From Dendrobium chrysotoxum (lineage: Eukaryota; Streptophyta; Magnoliopsida; Asparagales; Orchidaceae): a DNA stretch of 64,000 bases. A model generated the notes under the pieces. The model worked only from the letters and a program-made list of their open reading frames with translations, was not told where the DNA came from and did no database searches. This document shows, in pieces, positions 9,134-21,900 of this stretch. Numbering within the stretch: the stretch's first letter is position 1; each line of letters opens with the position of its first letter. The stretch is taken from the NCBI GenBank assembly GCA_019925795.1, contig CM034309.1, positions 23,430,729 to 23,494,728 on the forward strand, in the 5' to 3' direction. The translations under genes and the position numbers were made by a program.

Positions 9134-12100
9134 ATGTCTTTGTACTGCGGAGGTGGCGGAGTTCTGCTGTGGCTGGCCACATACGTTTTTCTTCTTCTCC
9201 ACCTCTGTCTCACCGGTCTGCTAGTCGTCTTCCTTTTTATCTCTGCTATGTTTACTTCGTATTAGATTTCGAACCTTTTTCTTCCTGAAATGCATGCAGG
9301 TGCGTACGATCCAATGGACCCCAATGGGAATATCACAATCAAGTGGGACTTTCAGCAGTTCCGGGACGACGGCTACACGGTGAGTGATGCTTGGCTCCTA
9401 TTCGGCTATTCCCAATCTAGCTTCCCCAATCGATAAAAACTCAGTCTTGTCACATGGACGATTTCTGGCGGTAATCGCCGGGAGGTTAGTTGTCCTGGAT
9501 TTTTCTTCTGGCGACCTTCGAAATCTGGGGATTGGACTGCTTAAGATCTATTGGAATCATTATTTTCATTTCATGTGGCATTGACGGTCTTTAAATGTGA
9601 GAATAGAATTGCCCATTATATTTGTTTTTTATTAAAATTAATGATTTATATCATTTCAAAGTTTTTAGGACTTTGTTCATCAATTAGCTGAATTAAATAA
9701 TATTTTTCGTGTTACAATGGCTTTTTGTATGCCTTAACTTGCTACAAAGGCATCACGAGAATGATATGCCAATGTGAGGAGATAATGGAGGAAATTGTGA
9801 CAAATCCAATAAAAATCCCATTAGTTTATCATCTTAAATCTGTCATAGATTGTTATCTACTTAGTCAGGGAGATAGCTGACCAAACTTGATAATATGATC
9901 CTTATTGCAACCATGAGCTGCTCATCCAATGAGACCTTATAAATTATGGATAAATCTTATTGAAGGACATTATTGAGTACATCTTATGTATCACTGTTTA
10001 TAAGTTTTAATCATAGGGCAAAATGTTCAATCATGATTGTGACCGCATTAGATCAAAGGGCATGTATCCTAACTACAATGATGTTGTAGCAAAGGTAGAC
10101 ACTGTTTAATGTATATGTATGGAATATCATTAGCATGTGTCATAATCATAATATAATATAATATAATAATGCTTTCAATTAGGAACTACTAGAGGACATT
10201 TATTGGCACATTTTAGTGTGTGATTTTTAATATGGTTACTAGGATATATATACTTGTAAATGGTGGATTGTGGTTTGCCAATGTGATGAAGCCATATGGT
10301 TCACAAGGGGGAGGATGTGACACATAAGGAGGAAATAGTTATATGAGAGTCGATCTTTCAACCAAAGATGCTTCCTTACTCATTGGAACAAGTAATATGA
10401 TGTCATAGGATGATCTAAGTATGGTAGTGATTATCAAGCATTACAAGCCTTATGAGATAATTGAAATAAATGGCAGACTAAAGCATCATAATTAGGAGAT
10501 GTTAGAATGTTATGATGATTATAGTGTCTTCTTTACGCTCTCATATACTTTATCAAAACAAACTTAAAACCTTTTATTTTTAGGATCCTACATATTGAGT
10601 GACTGTAATTGGGCTGGGATTTAATAAGTATAATATATTAGAGAAATTAATAATTGACTAGGCCAACTGTTTATATAATGACATTCTTGAGCTGAATGTA
10701 AGTATCACATAAAAGTAGTGCAATTGATGCTACTCAGCCAACTCTCGATCCTATCATGTGAAAGGTACTGGACAAAAAGTTTTCTATAAGGCTTGTTTTT
10801 TAGTCCTAAAGAAAATGTTCAATTGGCACAATATATCTTTAAGATGCCTAGGGTTAAATTAATGACAACTAAAGCATATGAGGTCATACACATTCATGTA
10901 ATTATGATAACATTTTTTTCCCTGCTAGGTTTGTGGTGCATTGGAGTTCTAGGATCTTGAAACCAAAATCTATTGGGTTAACACTATATAGTTGACCATA
11001 ATGTTTTAGAAGTTACAAATAATGCTAAAAAATAAAAAATAATTAAAAAAAGTTACAAATAATGCTAAAATTTTTTATAATTTGGCCATAGCATATTTAT
11101 TATATACATCCTAGTGAGGAATATTTCTATACATAGTCTAAAATGTATAGAGATAAATAAGGGAGAGTAATTTTATGATACAGGATCCAGGTGCCCTCAT
11201 GAAGTAGGTGGATCCTAAAGAATTTTGAATTTCACTACCAAAGTTTGATGTTTGGCTTTCTCCACATGTTAAGGTAATGAGAATTTCAACCATAACTTAA
11301 TATCTTTTTTATTCACTTTGATAGTGTTATTCACTTTATTAGTATTTGTAATTTGTTTTTCATTGTTATGTGTGTTGATGTACTAAGTCAACTATAATTA
11401 TATGTTACATGTTGCGTTGGGCTTATTGTATATTTCTTTATGTCATTTATAATCTAAGTCTTGTAAGGGATGTATAGTTGTCACTCCACATCCATACCAC
11501 TCATAGGCCTCCACAATTCTACCATTACCTTATCCATAGGTATTAATCCTCCATCATCAACTACATATTACAGGAGGGCTTCCTAATAAGGGTAGGGTAA
11601 CCATTCCCATGAGCACTTGGATTAGTCTTTTCAAAGATGGGAGAGCCCTAAAACATTGTCCAACTTCTTGTCATGATCAATTTGAGTTAGGCTTTATATA
11701 AACCAAAGAACTGATATAGTGGAGCATCGTTCCCCAATATTATGATGGATTTGCATCTCTTATAATTATAAGTATAGCCTAGTATTTAATTCTATAGGTT
11801 TGTCAGCTATATGGGCATGCTTCTTTGTTCTGTAGAGTAGTGGATAATCTTAATGATTGGAGCTCTAGTGTAGCAAGCTTGATCTCTCATGCTGAGTGAT
11901 TTATTTAGCCCCAACAACATTGAGCAAGATTTTTAGAGGACACAGATCAGCTGGAAGAGCTTTATCACTTAGCAAGAGAGAAATTGATGATCCTTGCTAG
12001 TATGTGCATGTGACATTCTACTTTCTATAGTACTCATTAGACTTCTTAAAGACGAGGTACCCCATGGTGATACCCATGGTGATGCATTTGCCATATGTGT

Positions 12101-15100
12101 TATCAACTTTATAGAAGTAGTGAGTCAAATTATTCTTCACTACATTTTTGGCATAGACAATTTATTATTAGTACACCAATATAATATAGGTGCATAGTAA
12201 TATACATTTGGTAGACCTTTTTTACTTTATGGATGCTAACCTCATAGCATGGTCTAGTACTTTGTTAGTATGATATTAGCTTTGTTCTTTAGTGTGAGAC
12301 TAGCATGCTTTAGTTATTATTCTGATTATTTAATTTCCTTAGATGGATAGCTCAATAGGATGGTTTATTATCTCAAATTTATGATAACTATGCTCAATCC
12401 TCATAAAGACTTGCCTATATACTTCTTATTATGGAGTCATTTGGTTAGACTTTGTCTAGATGCCATGTTTTTCTTAGCTCCCACAAATAATGGCACCACT
12501 GTTGGATTTTCTAAGTAAACTTAAGTATAACTATCTTTTGTACCCTTTTTTGATAGTGCCAAGATATATGAGCTACATGCGGAAGAGTCAGGCTTACTCT
12601 AAGGACAATGTTCCGTAAAGGCTCATAGCAAACATAAATTAACACATTTATTATTATTTTTATTTTAAATATAACAATTAATCTCTTTTACAACACCTTT
12701 ACTTTTGTTGACCCCTACAACTACCCCAGGAATCATAAATTTGATAAAGAGCATTCAGTTTGAATGTGGATTGCATTGAATTTTGTTATGCAATGGCTGA
12801 AGAAGCAATCAAACGTGGAACATCAAGCTCTTGTTAATGGAATTAATTTGTACAGAAACATTTCTCTTCTATCTATGGTGGGGCATGGTGGTATGGGAAA
12901 GACAACTCTCTTGCAACATGTTTATGAGGATGAAATGACAAAGGAATCTAATCCTAAAATGAAGCTTAAGGAGGAGGTGATGTCCAAAAGGTTCTTAGTG
13001 GTCCTCGATGACATTCGAGGTAAGGAGGAGAAATGGCATAATAGTAAATGGGAAAATGTGCTCACCTCTCCATCTTGTGGAAGTTTTGGAGGTAAAATTT
13101 TGGGTAATAACTCGAATGGACTTGGTTGCGCTGATGTTTGCAAAGGTAATTAAAAAGGAGGGGGAAATAGTTAAATTAGCAGGCTGAGAGGAAGATGAGT
13201 GCTTGCAGCTCCTCAAATCTCATGCATTTGCTGGTGTAAAGAACCCCTCTGATGATCATAAAAAAAATTAAGAGGCATTGTTAGAGAGATAATTAAGAAG
13301 GCTCTAAGGATCTCCATTGGCAGCTAAAGTCATTGGTGGTGTTCTGAAGGACAACTTGGATGAAAGGCATTGGAGGACAATTCTAGAAAGCAATTTATTT
13401 GGTCAGAATTCTATCAATTCCATCTTAAGACTAAGTTGTAAAGTTCTGCCAAATCATCTATAAGATTGTTTTGCATTTGTTGACCCCCACAACTCAAGCT
13501 ACTCGCAAAAAATAACAAAAATAGCGAATCAAGTAACGCGCGGGTCGATACGACACGTCACTTGAAGGGTTAAACGATCTCCGATTTTCAAACAGACGAT
13601 ATCATTGCGATCAGAACATCAAATTCTAGTAGGTCGAGGCGCCTCACAGTCAAATCGGATGAGATCAGTCAAAAGGGACGACCGACACTCAAGAATTGAA
13701 GTGCGATGCTAGTCAAATGATGTCAGATTGACGAACAAACTTCGTCATCGCATCCAGAACGTCGCCAACATTAAGAATATACATTTTATTTAAGAAATTT
13801 GGATCGTCTGAGGTGGTGGCATGAATTCTGAGGCGATTTGATTACGGAGACGAGCACATCAAAGAGATTAGCCTCCACGAGACGACGTGACATCCGATCG
13901 CAAAACAGACTTTGCTGTTGTATCCGAAATGCCGTCGACATCAAAGATATACATTTTATTTAATCAATTTGGATCATTTGGGTTGGTGGCACGAATCCCG
14001 AGGAGATTCAAATACAATGACGCGCATATCAAGAAAATTAGCCTCGGCGGTGACGAAATGACGTCCGATCACAGAACGGACTACGTCATTACGACTAGAA
14101 TATCATCAACATCAAAGATATACATTTTATTTAATCAATAACGATCATCTAAGGTGGTGGCATGAATCCCGAGGCGATTCAAATATAATGACGCGCATAT
14201 CGAGGAAATTAGCCTCGGCGGTGACGACAGGACCTCCGATCACAGAACGTACTTCATCATTATGTCTAGAATGTCGTCAACATTAAGAATCTACATTTTT
14301 TTAATTAATTTGGATTGTCCGAGGTAGTGGCATGAATCTCGAGGCGATTCAAATACATCGACGCACATTTCAAGAAAAATTGGCCTTGTCGTCGCCCAAA
14401 TGACGTCCGATCGCTGCGTCGTTGCGACCATAACATCATCAATAGTCTAAATGCATTATTAATTTGTTCAATTACGATTGTCCGGCAAAATCGACACGAA
14501 TTTTGAGGCAAATGTTTGAATTCCAAAAACAAAAAAATAAAAATAAAGAAAATTCACTTAATTCAGGATGACTGGATTGATTGAGATATCGCTGTGACCT
14601 TTACTTAATGCTATTACTAAGTTAAGCAAGTCATCATTAATCACCACTTGTAAATTTGACTGAAATAGTAGGTCAAACAGAAAAATCCAATCAAATTCAC
14701 TGCTAACCTCGTATCTTATGAATCGAAAATCCTCGTCAAAATCCCGCAATTCCCGCTGATTGAAAACCTCGGACGCTGCTCTTACCTCGGAGAATGAATC
14801 AAACCTCTTTAAACGAATGAAGAAGAGAGCTCGTTCGCCCCGGGCTCTGTAAAAATCCCACACAAAATCCCGTCCTCCCTTAATCGCTCCACATACTCGA
14901 GCCCTTGTCCGCCCCCTTCACTGTGCCTGGTAGCTGTTCGTTCTCCCGTCACTCCCTCTCACGTGAAGTCCAAAAGCTTACACCTCAACCTCTTCCACTA
15001 CTTAGTGTTTAGAAGACCTCAATCCCTCCACCTCTGATTGCAAGCCTTCCAAGACCTCTCTCCATCCCGTGTCAAAACCATCCCCTTCCTTGTTCCACTA

Positions 15101-15895
15101 AAGCCAAAACTCCACAAAGCCTCTTCTCTGCGATCTCTTCAGCCCGTCTTCAACAGCAGCCACAACCCTCAACTGGCTGGAGTTTCCTTACTCGAGCCCA
15201 CCCTCAACCCTCCGTCCAGCTCTCCTGCACCAAAACTGCAGCACTATTGGTTCGTCTTTTTTTTTTAACGATACATACACTCAGCTGCCCACTCACTGCA
15301 TGTCTTCTCTTATAGACAGGCCTTTCCGAATTTTATTTTTATTTCATTTTTTTTTATTGTCCTGAGATTCCACTATGTCTCTTGACCTTTGGCCATTGTT
15401 TGGTGGCCGTATGATTCGCTTTACCTTTGAACAGGAATCTTTCCTTTAATCTAAAAAGGTCTTACATGAAAGGAAGAGTGGAGTTAGGTTCACGGCATGC
15501 AAATTTAAAAAAAAAAAAGAGAGTGAAATAGCTTTAGCCAGTCACTTCCTGTATCCCTTTTGCCACGATACCATCACCACCTCTCCATTTTAGATTCATT
15601 TAGCTAGGTGGGTCCCACTAGTAGAAGGTGTATGACAAGGCTTGCTCCTTATCTAGAAGCATTATGAAACAATAACATCTTAAAGCATGGCAGCTCATGC
15701 TTTGAGCTATTTGATCCACTGTTCTTCAGGAAGTCATTTACATCTAAAACCAAAAAGAAGCACATAGTTGATTTTGTCTCCATCTTATTTATTCCTTCTT
15801 TATTATCGTAAGCATTGGAGTTTGATTAACACTTTATGCATGTGCCTTTATTGATGTCATCTACTGTTTGCCTGAGTTAGATCTTTAGTCTTATT

Positions 15896-15962
<67 letters not shown>

Positions 15963-18900
15963 ACTTAGTGTAAAAAAAAAGAGGAAGTTCCAAAAAAAAT
16001 GTATGAGAAAATATTCAAATTTTTTTTTGTGCATCTTGTGTATTTTTGCAAGCTGTCGTCGCCGCCACTTCAAAGGTATAAAATCCCTAACTAAAAATTT
16101 TGCTCTCGACGCTAGCGATGAGCCGGCAAACCCCCCACGCGCTCATGTAGCGTAGTGGAGAGGGAAACCGGTGCGACACTAGCAACAAGGCGGGTAAGCC
16201 CCGGAGCGCTCAAGTAGCACAACGGGGACAAAAATTAAGTACCTCCGAATGCTCACGTAGTGCAGAGGGGGGAAAGAAAATTGTGCTATCTTTTAAACAG
16301 GTACCTGAAGACCCTTAAGCGCGCATGTGGCGTCTTAAGGATTGAAGAAATTGCGGCCGTGGTGTCATTTGACACATACCTGAAGCACTCAAGTAGCGAC
16401 AAGGGGAAGGCTAGTCTCTTGGATTTTTCCCTAAATGGGAGAGACGCTAGTAGGTTACCGAAATTTGGACTGAAGATGCAGAGGACTTGAACAAAATTTG
16501 GATAACAGGGGGACATGCTTTAGAACTCAAGTGATTAATCAAAATTGGAACCAAAATGAAATAAGCTCAAATATGAACTAAATTTGAACTTAAATAAGGT
16601 ACAAAAGAACTCAAGCATTTAAGCTTGAAGACAAAGACTTGGACCAAATGAAGGGGATTTTACTTGGATTTGAACTTAACTTGAATATAACAAAAAATGA
16701 ATATTCAATAAGGAACTTGAATGCAAATACTAATCAAAGAAAGTTTAAGTCATTCAAATGTCATGAAAGCAGGTCAAAGGAACATCAATGGGCAATTACA
16801 AATAATGACTTATGATGACCAAAGTTTATGCCCATCACTCATAAGCAACAAGAAGATTTATGACATACACAATGCTCCACTTACAAACAAGAGTCAAGGA
16901 GTCATCATCAATGCTTGCAAACCCATAATACTCCCATGAGTAATAACAAGTGACATTCCAATCAACGTACCTACAATCAAAAATATGAAGCTTTCAAGCA
17001 AATGTTGAAGGGCTCTCATGCCGATTGAAATGCAAATGTCAATAAACAACAATCATCCGTGGATGATGAACAACTACAAGCAATAATTGATGATGAATGA
17101 GTTCTCTACATCTCACTCACCAATAACAAGCAAAATGAATACATAGCTTGATGAAGGTTGAAAGCATTACAAGGAGAGCTGTTAGTGGATGTGATTATGG
17201 ACATACAGAGAAGATAGTAATTCGCCAGCAGAATATGCATGGAAAGAGTATAATGAACATGACTTATTCGCAGTCAATGCCAATTAGCTTACAAATGGGC
17301 TCGTTAATTTGCATGCAATACCTGTTGGTGATGAAAAGCAACATGTAATGAGTGCTACGACGCCCTCGTAGCTAATAATCATTCAGCAAATACACTAATT
17401 TTCTCCACAAGGATGGTTGATACACAGTGAAAGCGGATACCAATGAACTGTTGTAGAAGACTCGTCTTACGCACCATATATCAATTATAAGCAAAAACAA
17501 GAAATATGCAGCATGCACAGACAACTACGGACCACTGTAGGAGATGCTTAATACATGCAGTGTATTGTCTGTAAGTGCAATGCAAGAAGAGCTGTGATGA
17601 ATGTGAACATTTATCAACAATGACGGAAGATGTGTCATAGATGTAACAGTGATAACCAACAGTGAACAACGAATGTTACAATGTCCTTTTGATTGACGAC
17701 CACTCAATGGAGGGCAAATATATTGATCCTTTTGTAACCAAAATCAAGCGATATGCGGTGAATGCAAGCCCTTACGAGCTATTGTAGGAGATCCGTCATG
17801 CATTAAATATATTGTCCAAAAACAGAATGCAAGAGAACTGCAACAAATATAAGCTCCTACGAGCTGTTGTAGGAGACCCTCTATAAATACAAAGTGTCAT
17901 CTCCAAATAAATACAGAAAATCATCATCAAATACGAGCTCCTACAAGTTACTACGGAAGACTCTTATACATCTAACACGACGCCACCGGATCCGCAACAT
18001 CTATGCAAACGGATAGAAAGCGTTTACAAGTATCTCAAATATGTTCCCCCGCACATGCGCCTTAGTTTGTATGCACATAGGTACACAGAAAGGGGTAAGT
18101 TCAATTATACAACCCGCATGGGCCCTGACGAGCATATTATTGGTACACACGTGACGTTCAGGGATGCTACGTGGGTTAATAAGTGAATTCAAGTTCAAGC
18201 CCAATCCTTCTATATGCGTAGATAGGAGTCGACATGGCTCGAACCATTAAATAAATATGTGATCGCGAGGTCGACCAGGATATTTATTTTATACATTTAT
18301 ATTAAGCCTTCAGGGCCTTCAACCAAGATAATTCACTCACAAAGGCATAAAGCCTACGAAACCAGATCCTCTATCGACAGCTCGATAGAGTCGACAAGGT
18401 TCAATCCACAAAAATATGGATGACCCTAAGACCCCAAACACCCTGATGATGGCCGTGTTGAATGCAAATCTCAACTGGAGTGGTCAATTCTAAACATTCA
18501 AGTGCCTTCAAACTCCCAAAAAATTCAAAACCCAAAACTCCAGAAAATCCCAAAAATCCAAAACTCCAAGATATTCAAAATTGAAATAAATCACCGCCAA
18601 ACACTTGAAGCAAAATCCATCCACCCTCTGTAATAGTTTGTCGAGATGTACAAATTGAAATTTACTTCAGCTCACATAGAGCTAATGCCTAGTCAAAAAT
18701 ATCACTAGGATTCATTCTCAAACAATCTTCTGCTAGTAAGGACGTGATACGTGTCTTCTGACCGCAGTTTCGCTGCCAAATGGCACTGCAGGATAAACGG
18801 TCATGACCCGGAGCCCTCTGAACCGAGTGATTTTTCCGCCAAATGGCACCACGAGATAACGGTTATAGCCAGAGCCAATACGCTCCTTAGTGACATCAAA

Positions 18901-21900
18901 TCCTTGAGATATGAATCAATAGGATATGATTGATAAGGCATAAAGCCCTCTGTCAGCTAAGGGGGATTCAAATTTGTCCCCTTAGACAAACATCCATCCC
19001 AGGTCTACAAGGTACCCTTGGAAGAAGCAACCCATGGCTACCGACAAGGATCCTTCTGTCAGGTTTGGTCGACTACCTCCTCTAACTAAGTAGACCCGGG
19101 ACCACGTTGGCCCAGGACGACGACAAATGTATGGCACGGCACACTCCCTAGTGCCATTTACTTGACGTAGTGTAGGAGTTGAAATGCCCGCATTATTTGC
19201 ACCATGTAGGGGCAACAACGCAAAGTCTCCATAGTGCATACTAGTTTTAAATTTTATGATTTAGGGTTTAAATTAAAAAGTACACATGGAGTGTAATTTT
19301 AGTAGTAATAGATCTAGTGGGGAGATTGTGACTTTGGGCGATCAAATCATTTATAAGAGTACACATTGTAGATATCTCAGGTCTATTTTTTGAAGTGATG
19401 GTGAAATAGATGGAGATACTATTAGTAGAGTTCAAGTTGGATAGCTGAAGTGGAGAAATGCATCAGGCTTATTGTGTGATAGGAAACTACCCCTCAAACT
19501 TAAGGGAAAATTCTATAAGATGGTGGTGAGACCTGCAATGCTTTATGGCGCAAGTGTTGCAGAGATGAGGATGCTCAAGCGGATGAGTGGATTCACTCTT
19601 ATAGACAAAATGCAAAATAAGTATATACGTGAAAATGTTGGAGTAGCTCTAATGGCAGATAAGATTAGAGAGGGTCATCTTAGATGGTTTGGTTACATAA
19701 ATGTCGACCTTCTGATGACCCGGTTAGGAGAATAAATGTATTAAATTTGACCTATGTTAAAAAAGATAGATGTAAACCTAAAAAGAATTGGTTAGAAAAT
19801 ATTAGAAAGGATATTTTTTATTAGATTTAAATAAGAATTTGACTCTTAACATGACACAATGGAGAAAAATGATTTATATAACCGACCCCACATAGTGGAA
19901 TATAGGCTTGATGTTGTTGTTTGATGTCTATTAGGCCACGGTACCAAAATTGAAGTCTTCAACACTCCCTCTCCACTCATGCGAGCTACTATCAATCTTT
20001 GGACTTTGAACACAAGTTGTTCTTAATCTCTCGCCTTTCACACGCTACTGTCCTTCTAATTGTCGGTCTCAATCTCAGTCTCTCAGCTTCATTGATTCAT
20101 AGATCATAGAGGCTCTTGGTCTCTCTATCTCACACGATGATGCCTCAACTCCAACACCCTTGTCTCATGTGATGCCTTAGCTCCAACTCCATTCAGTCTC
20201 TCAGCCTAAATTTTGTTGCATGTTTTATGAGGGTTATTAGTCTCTCTTTTGAGGGATCTCACATTCAATGCATGAAAGCTCTAAGGCTTCGACAAAGGAA
20301 TTGTCCTAGCTTAGTACTTTTTTATGGACAATTCCTTTACTTCTGATTGAATTCCCTATAAGCTTTTGCTAAAAGAATGAGTGTTTATTACTTTCTTTGG
20401 CAAATGAATTTTCTAATTTGGTTACTTTGTTAATTATTGACTTTTAGTTATATTATATCTGAATGTTTTTGGCATAATTAAGATTAATTTTCTGAACCCA
20501 AATGATTTTTTATAGTTTGTCTTATTTTTGTCATTAATTACATCTATTAGGCAGCCAAAAGAATATTGGATTTCATTCAAATTATAAAGACAGATCTAGC
20601 ATGAAAATATACAATATTAGCAAATGAGAGTTTTGACAATTGCATAACCTATTTTTTGCACAATGTTTAAAATAGCACAAGCTGCGCCATGCTTTGTGCG
20701 TTATGGCTCCACAAGGACTTTTGTGCTATAGTGCAATATTCATCTTTGACAAGCATGAATACAGTCATCACAAAACTAGAATCCAAAATACTCAAATTTA
20801 AGGGCTTCCTTTTTTAGTGCCATCTCATGCTCACTTATGTATATCTTAGCTTTTGATGCCCTGAGTATGTATCTGAGTTTTAGGTTTTTGTCTGCTAATA
20901 TTGTTCTAGTGTTGGAAAGTCATGGATAATATGCCATTTTATTTACTAGTGCCATCACCATAGCATTTTGTTTACATTCTAAGTGCATGCCAAGATTGAA
21001 AACCAATTTATATCCTTCTTCATGATGCTATCAACTAGAAACTATATTTCTATTTTAAACTAGGTCTTTCCTTTTGAAGCTTCCATGTCATACCATTAAT
21101 GGTTTTGATTTGAACGTCACCATTTCCTATAATGCTTAAGGGATTATCATTAGCAAGATAAGAATTTTCATGATTACCTATAGAATAATTAGCTCTGAGT
21201 TCTTTATACGGAGTAAAGTGAGAAGATACACATGAGTCCAAGATTCAAGACTATAGAGTTATCAATATTAATGCTTAATACATTCTAAATCACTTTTGTA
21301 ACAACATTTATTGACTCTTCTTTATAATTCAGATTTTATACTCTTTTATTGGCAATCTCTTTTCATGTGCCTGATCTTCCAGCATTATCAGCACCCAAAT
21401 GCGGCCCTTGAATTGATTTTTTCTTTAATTGTTACACTACTTGAGATATGAATCTTCCGTTGTTATACTACATTTTCTAGCAGTCCTCTAACTTCTATAT
21501 TCAAAGCAAATGTTTCTCTTGATTCTCATATTTGGACGTCCTCACTTCCAATAATCTCAGACATCATTGAGCTTCAACATCATGGACCTATATGAATTAT
21601 TAACCGCTATCACAGTTCTGCTCCAGCACTTCGAAAATGACGAAGCAAGCTTAATGAATTTTTTTTCCACTTGAAGTTGATATCAATTGAACTCAATTAT
21701 AATATTGAATTAATTGATATATTTAACAGCAAAGGCACTTCCACCATCCTAGGATTAAAGAATTTTATTATTAAAAATACCTTATTTACTGTTAATGGAT
21801 TCTAATGCATATATATATTAGAGCTTTAAACAACAAAATAAGACATTTGGAGCAGGCATCAAAACCTTTAGTTGTGCTTCCTGTTAATAAGATATTTTTG

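Larger units (their letters stand above)
13478..19132 (+). mobile_element. Long non-coding LTR-type repeat, copy 1 (probable very long solo LTR, 3' end missing)
   Basis: It begins TGTTGACCCCCACAAC at 13478. In order: a tandem array of about 170-bp units (13740-14500), a pyrimidine-rich stretch (14.9-15.3 kb), an (AT)n run, a segment GCGACGAGCC/GTAGCGTAGTGG (16.08-16.45 kb), a Glu/Leu-codon-like AACTTGAA-rich stretch, and degenerate repeats containing CTACGAGCTCCTACAAG-like words (17.0-18.0 kb). The end part has GGATCCTTCTGTCAGGTTTGG and CTAAGTAGACCCGGGACCACG. The same order is seen in copies at 31.8-35.7 and, inverted, 48.3-55.8 kb. Copy 1 loses similarity near 19132, about 400 bp short of the family end. 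No coding frame. Confidence 0.65.

Noticed and set aside
15891..16073. Frame ending in Tyr-Ile repeats (also 57527-57709)
   Set aside because: Generated by (TA)n microsatellites.
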